A program made the position numbers and the translations under genes. The notes below the pieces were generated by a model, which saw only the letters and a program-made list of their open reading frames with translations, was not told the origin of the DNA and did not search any database. This document shows, one piece after another, positions 1 through 12,767 of a stretch of DNA of 64,000 bases. Numbering within the stretch: the first letter of the stretch is position 1; the number at the start of each line of letters is the position of its first letter. Source of the stretch: Brasenia schreberi (taxonomy: Eukaryota > Streptophyta > Magnoliopsida > Nymphaeales > Cabombaceae); NCBI GenBank assembly GCA_036023115.1, contig JAYKKT010000079.1, positions 15,801,501 to 15,865,500 of the forward strand, given 5' to 3'.

Positions 1-51
1 CCTCATTGAAGCTTCCCATAAAGAAATAATCACACAAAGAAACCCAAGTGA

Positions 52-246
52 AATTCAAATCTTCGTGAAGGAGTTTACGCTTCATATGCGTCTCTCCGTA
101 ACCAAATTTTCATCTACAATGAGATTCCTCGACCTGGCTTTTCTACTCCGACGAGGTTTTCAATGGGATTCTTGCCTGCAAGTTCCGGCAGTGAAGGCTA
201 CGGAGCTTCCTCTCCAACCCTATCTAGCTACGGCGATGATAGATAG
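52..246 (+). CDS. possible 3'-terminal exon of an unrecognised gene
   Basis: An open frame of 64 codons runs from just after an in-frame TGA at 49-51 to a TAG at 244-246. It is rich in Ser, Gly, Tyr and Pro toward its end (PGFSTPTRFSMGF, then a Ser/Gly-rich tail ending SSYGDDR). The downstream DNA turns abruptly AT-rich, as a 3' UTR would. The 5' part of any such gene lies outside the window, and an acceptor could lie in the first ~65 bases. The longer frame at 65-457 overlaps it in another phase and has less protein-like composition. I do not recognise the protein, and this may be chance or an old repeat fragment. Confidence 0.2.
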   Translation, partial: NSNLREGVYASYASLRNQIFIYNEIPRPGFSTPTRFSMGFLPASSGSEGYGASSPTLSSYGDDR

Positions 247-459
247 ATGTGTAAATCAAATATTTGATTGTACGTTTGTTTGTAATAAGACACCACACCT
301 CAAAATCCATACGGAAGGCCCTTTGTGGATTTCGGTGTGTATTACAGGCCGGATGTGGTCATTTCTATTTTACATTTCTGACTGGTCACATGAGTTAAAT
401 AATGATGCATTGGTTTTCTCGTGTATTACCAAGTTATATCAATTTCTAGTTGTTTAATT

Positions 460-2690
460 ATAGCAACTTACTTTTGGTTTTAATTATTATGCGGTTTTTT
501 ATAATCAATATATTTTTATTGCATAACAACCAGAGTATGTTTCTACATTAGGAGTTGAGACATATATGAAACTCATGTGTGTAACATGCTTTGTAAAGGG
601 ATCTTCAAAAATATAGTTAGTCAATGGGTCAACTAACATATCATTAATTAATATATAAGATATTGATATTATATTTCATTTAAGCATATCATGAATGTAG
701 TGGTATTTAACCATTACATACTTACTTCTAGAGCTATCGACTCTACTTTTAATCAAAATGATTTTTACATTATTATTCTAAAAAATAACAATTGACTCAT
801 CGACTATATCCTGCTTCAATTACATATAAAACTGTTTATCTAAACGACACTTATTATAGTCATGCTTCAAGCAACATACCCAACTTCTTGTGTACGTAAT
901 GCCATGCAACCTTGTTTCTTACAAGCTAAGAAACAATGTTTTCTCCAAATAAGAATATTTAATTGAAAATTGACTTATTGTCATCTTTTCTACCAACAAA
1001 ATCACCATCTAATTATCCTATCACTTTAATTTATTTTCATGAAAGCATAGTTTCAAGTCTCTAATTCATTTTATATATCTCAAAATCTTTTTTTAGAACA
1101 ATCTAATAATACCAAACATGATTACTTTTATATGATACTAACAATAAAACTGATTGTATATAACATTGCATATATCAAGCTACCAACGACTTGTGCATAA
1201 AAAGAATTAAGCTTGTTTTGTCTCTCAAGTGGATAACCAACCCTACTTAGTTTGACCTATTTAACAATGGATGCATTTAATGGTTTGTAATAACATATTT
1301 TGAACTTCTTGAAGATATAATCAATCTCTCTTTTTTAACTTAAACACATAAATTTAGATTCTCTATCTTGACAAATCTTTACACCAAGGACAAATTATGC
1401 CTCTAATATCCTTCATTTTAAACTTTGAACTTGACCATGACTTTATTTTGACAACCATAAAGTTTAAAATATAAACCTTTCTATGATGTGACCTTACTCT
1501 CAAAGTCTCCGTATATTTATGTGAACGATTTCTAATAGAGTTGTCACCTTAATTATTTCTTTAAGGAACGGTTTCCTTATCATTTTTTTAATTTTATATA
1601 GAATTCATACTTATTAAAAGTATTTTCCTTAAACGCAGATAATAAGTCAAAGTTGATTAATTTTTTTAACTTATTTACGCTAGCCTTTTATACCATATAT
1701 TCACATCAATAATAAATGTACAATAAATATAATTAGAAGAAAAATATTTATTTTCATTAATATTCAGCTTGAACAAACCATATTCTAAATCAAATGAACC
1801 AGAAAATAAATATGCTCATGTTTTTCCATAGTAATCCTTATTGTGACAAATATAACCTCAAAACCTTTCTTTACAACTATAGGAACAAACATAAAATTGT
1901 ACCTAATAGATGGTTTCTTATTACAAACAAACATTTTATAATAAAGGTTTAACTTACAAAAATAATAGATAAAAGATATGAGATATTTTTCTCTCATAAA
2001 GTGAAATGAAAAACTTAGAATGATAAGCTACAAGAAAGGAAATAGTAATTGATGATTATATATATGAATCATCTTGTATATGGAAATATACATAATCACA
2101 TAATAGAAAAAATATACTACTTCCCTAAACCTTCTGGATTGAGACCGTTTTACCAAGACATTCGATCTTCTTCTTCACATATTCTACTTTGTGATCGTCG
2201 CCATCGATTCCCAATAAGATGGTGGCTGTGTTGTGAGAGAAAGTAAGGAAAACAAGAGAGAGTATAGCAACTCTCCAATTAGATTTCATTTTTATTTTTA
2301 AAAGTATATTAAAGATATCAAAACAGGCCCTCCAAGATGTTCCACCAGGGATAATTCCTAGAAAGAGAATTTTGCATGTTGCAAAGATAAAAAAGACATT
2401 AAGGCAGATTATATAGGAACTAAATAAGGTTTGAATGCACTAGATCAACATCGATGATCACCAATAGAACCAGGACAACTAGACATTGATGAGCCAACCC
2501 GATCATGAACTTGTAGCACAAGGCCTTGAAGTGAGGACCACCCAGTGTAGTTTAGATTCTATCCTCCATGGAACCAAAATCGAGCTAAAACCAAAACTAA
2601 CAGTTCCAAATTATCGATTTCATAAATTTTTATCTTTTGAGTTTCTATAATTTTAATGCTCTTTTTTGGCTATAGACAATTTCGGTCTTA
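460..2690. other. AT-rich gene-free DNA
   Basis: No coding frame, RNA gene or clear element boundary is visible. The DNA is AT-rich with scattered stop codons in all frames. The short frames at 1785-1997 and 2049-2246 have no protein-like character. Confidence 0.5.
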
Positions 2691-2699
2691 AAACAGAAC

Positions 2700-2925
2700 T
2701 GACCATGTCTAGGTATAACTTAGTAGTGGAAACTTAAATGTATACACTACTTGTTATGATTGTTTACTGAAACAATTTCAATTGAGATGTAACAATCAAA
2801 ATATAATATTAACAATTGGAATAAACCTACGTAACAGTCAAAATTGATTATTTCTCAATTCTGACTACTGAAAGCTTAATAAACAACCATAATTTATTAC
2901 CAAAATAAGTTTTGCTAGGCATGAC
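2700..2925. repeat. subterminal-repeat-like DNA, family 1 copy a
   Basis: This stretch repeats short variants of AACAATCAAAAT / CAATTGGAATAA / ACAGTCAAAATTG, often in both orientations. The same vocabulary recurs at 5170-5600 and 46225-46800. Dense short direct and inverted motifs of this kind are typical of CACTA or MULE subterminal regions, but I see no transposase or clean terminal inverted repeat. Confidence 0.25.
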
Positions 2926-2929
2926 AACA

Positions 2930-5165
2930 ATTTTCCCCTTTTTTTCTCTCCTGCTTGTGTTTCGTTTTGTCTCTCTCTCACTCTATGACACTCTCTCTAG
3001 AACCTCTGGCAAACGAACAATCTCCTCTTTCTCTCTTAAGTACATCCCTCATTCTCTCTGTCTCATTTTCACTTGATTAGGATTTTAGTTTTCGTTATGT
3101 ATCTTGCATGCTTAGATTAAAGGCATGTCTCATTGGATCATTCTTTTTGACTCTCTATCATTTGCATTGGTCTGAAAGCTTCCATTAAATCAACTTGCTT
3201 ATTTAGATGCTCTTGTTGAACCACTCATTTAGTTTAATGAATTCTTCTCCTTTTATTAAATCACCTTGCTTAATCCATATGCTCTCATTGAGTTGTTCCC
3301 ACGTGAAGGTCTAAGAAATCAACTCTTACTTAACCTTATCAGCCAAAGGCAAAATGTAACTCGAATCAGAAGGGATACTTAACAAGTGCTTGAAGGAGAA
3401 CTCGACTTTTATACAATCAACTTTACTTTTGTGGCAACTAAAGTGATGCTTATGAAACATGATCTTCTTTATATAGCGATTACTAAATTAGATACCCTTT
3501 TGATTCTTTTGAGTGAAACGTTGATACTCTTGATTCATTTCACTAAATTTCATCAGCTAAGTACTTGAAAATTGTGATCTTCAATATATTTAGATTATTT
3601 ATCATATTTTGATGCAATGCCTACGCTCCTTTGGTTCTCTTTTTTTCGCATGGCTTTCTTGTGATGTTGGATAACTTGTACATATAGGTACATAAAAGAT
3701 TTTTTTATAGAAATTTGTGTCTTATAATACATGCTTGTATTCTTGATGCTGACATATGTTTATGGTGTTCAATAGAATGTTAACCATATATATATATATA
3801 TATATGTGCTTTTGTTATCAATCCAAGATCACTAGTGGTATTATTTTTGTATTAAATATCTTTTACTCTTAAAAAATTAAATAACTTAATCTTTCTTTAA
3901 GATACGCATGTCAGAGAAGTACACAATAAGGAGAGTACACATGAACATACTCATAGTGTTTTAAATTCAGTTATTGTATTATTTTATTTTACATTTTCAA
4001 GAACATTATATTCACATATTCCATATTTTAGGTATAAATTAATATGATTAAATACAAACTAAAACGAGAGTTGGCAAGGAAAAATATATTATGTTACAAG
4101 AAGAAATACTCTAATATGAAACCGAGGATGTAGAAAAAAATGTTATGGAGGAAGAGGGGAGTAGTGGATGAGGAAGACACAAAAATGTTTTTTCAAACTA
4201 ATGATAATATTATCAATTTATTTATATTATAGGAAGAAGTATACTTGACATGGAGATTGATGAAGTAATTGCTTATATAGACTAATCTAAAGATAAAAAA
4301 GTAGAGATTTTTTTTGTGAAAAAATAGCATGACTTGTGTAAATATTCTTCACTTTAATTTTTTCTTTTATATATGTTTTTGATTTTCTAGTTTATCGTAT
4401 AACTGGATATTTTCCTTGAATAGAATGAAGTGTTTGAGGAATATAAAAATATTCATCATAAATTAAGTTTGTCACTTACTGTTACTTCTTTTAATTAAGT
4501 GATAAAACATATCCGCAATAAGTATCATGGTGATTGTGATAAAGGTTTGGATATTGGCACACCCACAAGGATAAGTAAACACATGTATTAGCCTTAAAGT
4601 GTGGAGATTGGGTAAGTTTTATATTTATCGGCACACCCATAATATGAAAATATTTGTATAGACTTCATAATATTGAAGATATGTTAAGTTCTTATATTTA
4701 TTGACTTTTCCTAGTTATCTTATTATTGAAGCATTTAACTTTAAAGTGTAACTGTTTCAAATATCGAGCATGGAGAATCACATTGAGGATTTAGTTCATC
4801 TTGTAGTGTAGGCATTTGATTTGGTATCACAACAAACACAATTATTAAAAATATATTTTATATGTTCTTTGCTTATGTTACTCATAACTTAATTATTCAC
4901 TTGTTATTTTGATTTTCAATTTCCAGAAACCATAGAATTGTAAGGAGCCTCAAGACTAATTACATGAAAGCTAATAGAATATGTTGATGTATTGTGCCTA
5001 TTTAGGAATTGTGTCTTAATGAACATAAAGAATTCTTCTTTGTAATGTATATATAAACTCTTGATCTTTGTACTATAAACTTTTCATCTTTAGACTTTGT
5101 TTATATTTAGACAAAGTAATATGGTATCGATTGTCTTTTATGTATTTATAATTGCTTGATTCATT
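2930..5165. other. gene-free DNA with CT-rich stretch and (TA)n
   Basis: A pyrimidine-rich tract lies at about 2935-3065. A degenerate ~72-bp duplication containing TTAAATCA[AC]CTTGCTTA lies at about 3183-3300. A short (TA)n runs at about 3788-3806. No coding frame here is convincing. Confidence 0.4.
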
Positions 5166-5169
5166 ATTT

Positions 5170-5600
5170 ATTGTCAAGGTTCTAATGTATTATGCATATT
5201 TAGGAATTGATAATGATTGTATCCGAAACATTTCAACAAAAGCCGAAAATAAGTTACAACCAAACACTTATTCCAACTGTTGTAACCACTTATTCTAATG
5301 GTTCTTGACAGTCGCAATAAGAAATAAAATAGTTAGAATTGTCTATTCCAGTTGTTTTTTTTCTGTCGACTGTTTATGGTGACTGTTTAATAGTTTTAAC
5401 TAACATTTTATTGTAACCACATTTTTTGTAATCTAACATAGTTTGAATAAGTAAAAAAAATAGCTAGAATAAGTTTTGTTGTGTTTGAATAATTTCAATT
5501 GTTTCTTAAGTAATTTTGACTATGTGAACAATCAAAATATGTTATTCTAGCATTTTTATTTTATCAAAAAAGTTATTATTGTATTTTTTTTATTTTGATT
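5170..5600. repeat. subterminal-repeat-like DNA, family 1 copy b
   Basis: It begins with a TATTATGCATATTTAGGAAT-like segment followed by ATAATGATTGTA, closely resembling 46240-46280. It then carries repeated motifs (TTATTCCAACTGTTGTAACC, TTAGAATTGTC, AACAATCAAAATATG) shared with 2700-2925. This is likely the end of a DNA transposon family. Confidence 0.3.
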
Positions 5601-6129
5601 GTCACGTTGAATTGCTGGTAATTATAGAGGTGTGTGTCATTACAGTGAAGATGAGGATGACCTCAAACCATTGAATATGCAATTTGTTTTACAATACGGA
5701 GTCGGAAGCGAGTAAAACTTATTTTATCAAAATTAATGATGATTATGAAATCATGCAGCGGATCCCACATTGAATGAGAAAATGCTTGGCTTTATTTTTG
5801 AGAGAACATAACAATCTACCTACCACAGTTTTAAGCTACGCAAGAATGTAGCATGTATCATACTAAATAGATTGCAAAACTATTTTGTGTTTAAATGAAC
5901 CAGGTCAACGAGCCACCAATAGATTGCAAAGAGCTTTAGACAAAAAACCAAATGCCTCTTTCTCTCTTCTTTTGGTACCACATCTTGCATAAAAACTTAA
6001 GTGTTAGTATCACTTGTTAATAAAATGCATAACCATGGTTTCCATGATTACAAGTCCATATCTTTAGCTATAGTATCAGTGACCTAACACCATGAATCAA
6101 AATATACCCTTAAGGGTCGAGTTCTCTCT

Positions 6130-6353
6130 TCATCAAGCTCAAACCCCATTAGTACTCAAATCTACTCCAACATCTCTACTATTTGACTAAAATAATTAGT
6201 GGTAGAGATTTGAATTAAAATATTTTTACAACTTTGTACTTTGTATTTAGATTCTTTTTGCTTTATCACTTCAATCATTCATTTCAAAGTTTCAATAATT
6301 GAGATGATAAGATATATTTGAGCACTTTAAGGTTTAAGCATTCTACCACTTGC
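6130..6353 (+). mobile_element. MITE, family M, copy 1
   Basis: It is collinear with the better-preserved copy at 58105-58308. Shared blocks include GCTCAAA.CCC, the ACTCAAATCT block, TAATTA..., AAATATT followed by TTTGTACTTTG, TTT.TTGCTTTATCACTTCAA, and a right end TACCACTTGC matching the inverted terminal repeat. A pyrimidine tract leading into TATATACACACATATATA follows immediately (6354-6390). The same association with a CT/TA repeat is seen at the other copies. Confidence 0.55.
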
Positions 6354-6692
6354 TCTTTCTCCCTCTCTATATACACACATATATACAATAGAAAATTTTG
6401 AAAATTTAGAGTGAGGGGACAAAAATATAGGCTCAACACGACTTCATTACACGTGAAATTTATATACGTAAAAAAGCTACCAATTACTAAAAATTCATCA
6501 TAGTATAGTTACTTTTATATGCAATCAACTTTTTAAGAGTAAAAAATAATATCCTAATACAAATATAACTACCAATATTTCTTAAGTTGTTAACCAAACT
6601 ACTAAAATATTTAACAAATGTCACTAAGATTCTATAACTACCAATTTTTTAAGCTTCTCAATTCATGATTGAAGAAATAACATCAAATAGTT

Positions 6693-6816
6693 GACTTACA
6701 TCTTTATATTTCTTAACAACTGCTATAACATCTAATTGGAGTTGATGTGCAAAGGACTTACATCTTTATATTTCTTAACAACTGCTATAACATCTAATTG
6801 GAGTTGATGTGCAAAG
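6693..6816. repeat. perfect 62-bp tandem duplication inside hAT pseudogene
   Basis: The unit starting GACTTACATCTTTATATTTC at 6693-6754 is repeated at 6755-6816 with no difference that I can see. It duplicates the coding segment for the FAHQLQLDVIAVVKKYKDV region and so must postdate loss of function. Confidence 0.85.
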
Positions 6817-7261
6817 CAATGAATATAAAAAGCAAATGAATTTTCTCTCAATATTAACACTTTTAATCCATTAAACTCACCTTTTATATTGCTCGCTCTA
6901 TTATATCCTTGCCCTCGTAATTGTGTAACATTAAACCTGTTTTACAAAACATTTATATCATAATTGTCATAAGTGATGTTGTTGTAGTAGAATAGACATA
7001 TACTGAACCCAGTAAGCGCTCAATAATATGATCAATCTTTATCAATATATCTTAATACCATTGCCATTTTGTCTTTATTAGATATATTATGAGATTCATC
7101 AACTAAAATAGTAAATACATTCTCATATACCTCTTTGACAATTCTTTTAATAGTCTCACTTCCAATAACACTTCCAATATCTTTTTGAATTGAAGGTATG
7201 TAGATATGGAATTTTATTCCAAAGTCTATGTAGAGACTTAAAATCAAATTCACAAACTACG

Positions 7262-9990
7262 TCGTGTGCGAGCGTGCCAGCTAGTTTACTTAAACTAGCA
7301 AAGATGATTTCTGATTTCTAGAGTGATTGTGGGTAAGTGAGTTCTTTTCGACATAGGTCTTTTTGAACCAATGCTCAAGGGTTAGCCTAGATGCTTTACA
7401 AATTATCTTATGATCCGATAAGTTTTTGAAACAAATGTTGAATAAAAAAACCTTTTCAAAATCGTGTGATGTTTTCCCTTAACAAAATTTCAGGTTCAAA
7501 TATGAAAAACAGAAATAGTTCTATTTCCAGCAACAAATCTTTCTAATTCTTTTAATATTTTTTGGATCTGTAAAAATCTTAAAAAATTTACCTGAGATAG
7601 GTTCAGGAGTAGAATTTATTGGGATATTTTTGTTTTTGTTTTTCGTTTTAAGGATAAACAAAATTAAATCCGTTAATATTCCAGCCTTAGAACTCAGCAT
7701 AGGCTCTGTGACAGAAATATAGAGACTTAAAGAAACACATGTATCTCTGTATATAGGTGTTGGAATTTTATAAAAGTGGTCTCATTGGAAAGATATGAAA
7801 ATAAGATTTCTAACAAGACTATTTTAAGAGATTTTGGATCATTACAAACAGAGGTAAGAGACTTTTACCCAAGCTCTGTTGTAGGATATGCAGTACGGAA
7901 AAGTTCTGTCTCCGTTTTTGTTCGGTTTTCCTAATTTTATTCACAACCTTACTTACGTCTAAAATTCTTGAAAATTTTATAGCGTGTTGGTATGAATGTT
8001 ATTGAACTATGTACCAATTTTTAGAATTTATGTTCACAAATTCGGGCTAAAAAAATCAATGATCAAAAGGATACGAAATGCTGAAAACAGAGTTTTCTAT
8101 TTTAAGAGTCTAATGAATGCATCCGATTGATCTTTAATGGTTTATATGATCATCGAAAGAAATTTTTGGTTGAAGACTTTATTCTATACGAGAGGAAAGA
8201 TAATAATCAAGGAAAATTATCATATAACTTAAGTATAAAAGAGACGAGAGAGTATAAGATATACAATGTATATTGAGGTAGATGTAACTACAAATCAAAT
8301 AATTGATAGGCGATTTTACCTTTGCTCTTGGATGAAAATTTGTAACACCTCTCCTAAAATATTACAATGATTTGGAGATAAACGCTCCTTAATTACAACA
8401 TGAATTGTATTGAATTAAAGAAAGGAAAGATAAGGAAAGAAAACCGACCTTGATCAAAGACCTTGAGATGGCTTGGAGACTAACGACTTGGGGGTGACAC
8501 CTCCACTCTTGGGGAACTCCTCCTCCTCCTTTCTCTCCCCTCTCTCTTTCTCTTTTATAGGATTTTCTCCCTTAATTTCTCTTTGAGTTTTTCTTTAGGT
8601 TAACCCTTAGGTTTTCCTCACTTTGCCTCCTCTAAACCAGCCCCCCAAGGCCCCTATTTATAGATTTTAAGGGGAGGCTCTAGGGCCTTCTGTGGGTTGG
8701 AGCTTAGAAGTGGTTTGGCCCAACTTTGATATAAATTTACTTTGAAAAGGTGCTGGTCATATGACTCATATGGGAGTACGTGGATGGTCCCCGTTTTGGT
8801 TAAGGATGAGCCTTGGTGCAACCACCTAAGCTTGATGCAGTTTGATGGCTCACCCTTAGCTAAGAGTGATGCATCCCACCCTTTGCTTGACTCGATTTGG
8901 TTGGTGCTTGGTGTGGCTTGCAACCTGCTACTTGGTGCATGAATGAGCATTTGACTTAGCCCTTTTAGCTTTGACTTTCGCTCTTATTGACTTGATGTAG
9001 CTCGTGACTTGATCACTTGTCATTCTTGGTGCAACTTTTGACTCGACCTTGATCTTGATATGTCTTGGTCGTTTTGGTGCACCTTTTGACTTATTAAATT
9101 TGTATTTCACTTGTTTTTGGGTATGAGCTAGTTACATGTGTCACCCAATTTGACTTGAGTTGGATTTGATTTGATCCATTTGTTAGAGGACCTCCATTTC
9201 TTCAAGGCTCTCTTGCTTTCATCTTAGCATTTAAGAATGCCGCTTTGCTTGATTTTCCTTTTAGTTAAGATTTATGGTTTCAAATATTTTATTTTTTTTA
9301 TTATTTGAAACCTTTTTATTTCAGATATATTTGAAAACATCGAGTTTTAACGAAATCTTCAAATATTCTTTTTGGAAAACAACTCAATCTCATTCCTAGT
9401 GTTTGTTTGCATGTGTGACCTTCTTTTGCTCCGTAAGTTAGTCTTTACTGTTTCAACCACTTTAACCCTTTGTGTGGTGTAGGGTGTCAGACCACTTTAA
9501 CCCTTTTGATGGGCGTAGGGTCTCGAAACTACTTTAACCCTTAGGTATAGAGTCTCAAACCGTTTTAACCCTTTAATGGGTATAGGGTTCTGGAGTAGGA
9601 CTATCCTCAATCGGGTGAGTTTTTTAGGTCTGATTTTGATTTGATTTGTTTTTGAATTTCAAAGGTTTTTGTAATTTTGATATTTTGCAAAATTTACGGG
9701 TTTGGTTCCCAATGCCTCATTTTCATTTGTTTTCTTGAAAAATTGTTTGAAACCATTATTCCTTTGAGGGCAATCATTTAAAAAAGCAAAATCCTACCAA
9801 TTTGTTCTTGAGGGCAGAGTGATCATTTTTTGAGCTTTTGTTAAAATTGGATTTTTTTGAGAGGGATGCAATATATCCTTATTTGAAAACCCTTAAAAGA
9901 CTCAAAACTACAATTTATCTTGAAAAAGACAGAAATTTTAAAAGATCAAATTTTTTTAGAAATTTTTTGGGTGTTTAGAAGGTGCCATTA
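7262..9990. mobile_element. insertion splitting the hAT gene, LTR-element-like
   Basis: This DNA interrupts the hAT coding sequence. It has no transposase or reverse transcriptase. At 8341-9136 is a stretch bounded by TGTAAC and GTTACA. On the minus strand it contains a TATA-like CCTATAAAAG followed by a transcribed-leader-like segment, as an LTR would. I cannot find matching 5-bp flanks or a second LTR. A palindromic CTAGTTTACTTAAACTAG at about 7282-7299 lies near one edge. It is best seen as a non-autonomous or deleted LTR element, or several nested pieces. Confidence 0.35.
9453..9592. repeat. degenerate ~37-41 bp tandem repeat (TTTAACCCTT / GGGTATAGGGT)
   Basis: Four successive units each contain (C)TTTAACCCTT, then a short spacer, then GG[GT]GTAGGGT or a variant, then TCTCGAAAC or a variant. 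The AACCCT and AGGGT halves are mutually complementary, so each unit could form a hairpin. It sits inside the insertion at 7262-9990. Confidence 0.7.
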
Positions 9991-11066
9991 GTTTTAAATT
10001 GTAATACGAATCTCCTCATTATGATCGACACATGACTACGAAAAGTCATTGATTTCATTAGATTCATTATGACTACGAAATGTAAGTCCTTGTTTAAGAA
10101 GAAACCTTACAACATTAATTGAAGTGCTAAGTTGAGCTTCATAATTCTTCTTTTTTTCTTCTTATTGCTTGATAAAACAAGTATTGATAGCTTGCTTCTC
10201 ATTCATTAAAGCCACATTTTTCATTCCAGCATCATTGTGTATACTACTAGTGTTATGTTCATAAAGGCTTTATTTTTTCTTAAATCGCTAAAATCCATCG
10301 AAAATAAATGCTTGTTCACTATTTGGATTCAGAAATAGATAGCATAACAAACAATATGTTGCAGTTCTTGATATACTATATTCCAAGCAATCAAAATCAT
10401 TAAACCAACTCCGAATGAAACTAAGCTTTTTCCTTCCTTCTTTAATCCATGGAAAATTATGCTCTTTTGGTTGGAATGGTCCTTTTTGTGGACATGCACG
10501 TCAAATCCTCTCTTGGTCGTTAATATTATAACTTAAAATAGATGATCTCAACCTAAGATATGCAATTAAATCTTTTATATTCCATTCAAAATTACTTTGT
10601 AAATTTCTATCAGCATCTAACATCTCCTCACTAACTTTACTATGATTTTTCATACTTGATAATGGAATCAATGGATCTTCAAGAGATTTCCTTTTAAAAT
10701 ACTTCTCCATATCTATATGAAGAAAAAATATTCAAAATGAGTTGAAGAAAATGAAAATAATATATATGTTATATGATCAAACCAAACAAACACAAATAAG
10801 ACAGGTTGAGCTACTAATTTACCTAAATAACAATTAATAAATAATTTTACAAAAAAGCAGACACAAATAACCTTAACAAGAGTCTAGAAATTAAAGTTCA
10901 TAGACTAAAATCCATCAAATATGAGACACTAAAAATAGAGAGAGATCTTGAGAATCAATCAGGTTCACTTCAGTTGCCTTACTGGTGGCTGATTGAGAGA
11001 GAAGGATTGAGCACTATCCACCGAGAGATAAGGAGCCTGTGTAGACCGGCAACGATGATGGTTGTT

Positions 11067-11067
<1 letters not shown>

Positions 11068-11124
<57 letters not shown>
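11068..11124. repeat. (GA)n microsatellite
   Basis: An uninterrupted GA dinucleotide run of about 28 units. It explains the low-complexity Ser-Leu and Arg-Glu frames on both strands here. Confidence 0.97.
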
Positions 11125-11125
<1 letters not shown>

Positions 11126-12600
11126 ACCACCGGTCTGGTATGGCGTCGCCACCACCGCCACAGATAGAGAGAGAGGGGAGAATTAGGGTTGGCATTCACA
11201 ATTCATAGTTGGGTAATGAGTTTGTTGGGATCAAATCTAAAAATCTGATCCAAACCCACTATTATTAACACAAAAAGGTTTCAAGTTATCATATTTATGG
11301 GTGGAAGGCTATGACAGTGGTATTTTCATATAACCACCTTTTTTCTAGAAACTTTTTGAGGGAGCAATTTTCAATTTAAAAAAAAAACATTAAGCACTAA
11401 TCCTAATTTTCAAATTTTTTGAGGAGCGGGCATCCCCTCCCCCAAGTCGCCAATGTAGGTCCACCATTGGGGAAAGAGTATGGGGTGGGTATTGATCGGA
11501 GCACCTTATTCCCCTATTGGAACCTAAACCTGACTGTGTTTGGTATTCCCTACCCCGTTTGGGTTAGGGCTACACGAGTCGGGTCAATATTACAATCCCT
11601 GGGTCAGGTGGATCTCCGCGGGAATAGATACGCCCACATGATCAATTACTTGCCATCCAAGTAAGACGAGCGTGCATACAACTGTAATATGTGCAAAAAA
11701 CTCCATCATTCTCTTCATTCAACATTGACAGCTCAACACAAGCCAGACCTGGCCCAGTCTCGGGTCCACCATGAAACTAATCGGGACCCACTTGACAAAG
11801 CCCAGAAAGTTTTAAATAAAGCAATTAAAGTGGGCCGGCAATTCGTGTTTCTGGGTCCTGCTTGTGTTCGTATCAGGACACGTCAACCTCAACACAATCC
11901 GTTTTTTTGTCTTGTCACTTTAGGTGAACACGAACACACTTGATTTGTCCTAACTCGGTGTTTTAACAATTTATTACATTAGAAAGGCTTGGTTCAAAAG
12001 CACTCTGCTTTGTTTAGAAAATCACTGTTGAATGTTTTCGGGTTATGCTTAGAGTCGATACGATTTTATTTTTTTTCTCTCTCTATATAAAGTGATTGAA
12101 TTGTGTTCAAATTGACATTTACTCACTTGGTACGAGTGTAATAAAAATAATCTTTTATATATTTTTAATATTTGTTAAAATTTTAACATTATAATGACAC
12201 CACTTGAAAACAATGATAAATATGAGTGAATAGGTGAAACGTGGACAAGATTCGATTTTCATATATATATATATATAACCCTCACAACTAGGGAAATTAT
12301 CATGTCCGAGCTTTGTTGTGTCTTTAATGCGCATACATTAATGAAATTGGAAGTGTTATAAATACATTTGATAAATAAGAAAGACACAGAGGAAAAGAAA
12401 GTTTCAAAGTAAAATTTTATTTACATATTTACGTTTCTTTTAAATGATCAAATGTGGGGCCAACTCAAAAGTGTGAACTCCATAACTACGTGAGTCGTGA
12501 AATTGGCTAAATCGTGGTTTCTCTCTCCAAAGTCTGCAAAGAATCCTCATCCCGCACAGAGCGTTTACTCATTGAGGGCGGCAACCTACATTTGTAGAGA
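11125..12600. other. intergenic DNA upstream of the carboxylesterase
   Basis: A hAT TIR-like sequence lies at 11451-11469. The frames at 11419-11664 and 11689-11943 have no recognisable domain. From 12240 there is a short (TA)n. The last few hundred bases before 12700 presumably contain the carboxylesterase promoter, but I see no unambiguous TATA box. Confidence 0.4.
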
Positions 12601-12708
12601 GAGAAACATGATGTAATGTAGATTTAGAGAGAGAAGTAGACGGTGAAAGAGTCCCAACGTGGAACGACATTCGGGACTCCTTTCCCATCTATTATTTTGT
12701 TCCGCCAT

Positions 12709-12764
<56 letters not shown>
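12709..12764. repeat. (TG)n(AG)n compound microsatellite in the carboxylesterase leader
   Basis: About 12 TG units run directly into about 16 AG units. The tract lies 137-192 bp upstream of the carboxylesterase ATG, so it is likely within its 5' UTR or core promoter. Length variation there could affect expression. Confidence 0.9.

Positions 12765-12767
<3 letters not shown>

Larger units (their letters stand above)
6690..10710 (-). pseudogene. hAT transposase (TTF zinc finger/DUF4371 type), split and decayed
   Basis: Read on the minus strand, the N-terminal part (10710 down to about 9998) begins MEKYFKRKS. Across frameshifts it keeps the TTF zinc-finger landscape: a GPFQPKEHNFP-like block, WLEYSIS..ATYCLLCYLF, and DVVRFLLKQGL..R.H.ES, then DHNEE. 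The second part (7253 down to about 6690) continues with SIQKDIG, then VLVDESHNISNKDKMAMVLRY and, in shifted frames, GYN.ASN..GEFNGLK and YIHCFAHQLQLD. These are hallmarks of the domesticable hAT family annotated as TTF-type or zinc finger MYM-type 1-like. About 2.7 kb of unrelated DNA (about 7255-9997) separates the halves, at the point where the family normally runs on without a break. The gene is dead. A TIR-like GGTCCACCATTG at 11458-11469 may mark the element's 5' side. Confidence 0.75.

Noticed and set aside
8654..9110. Overlapping frames as short genes
   Set aside because: They lie inside the LTR-like unit of the insertion that splits the hAT gene and have no domain.
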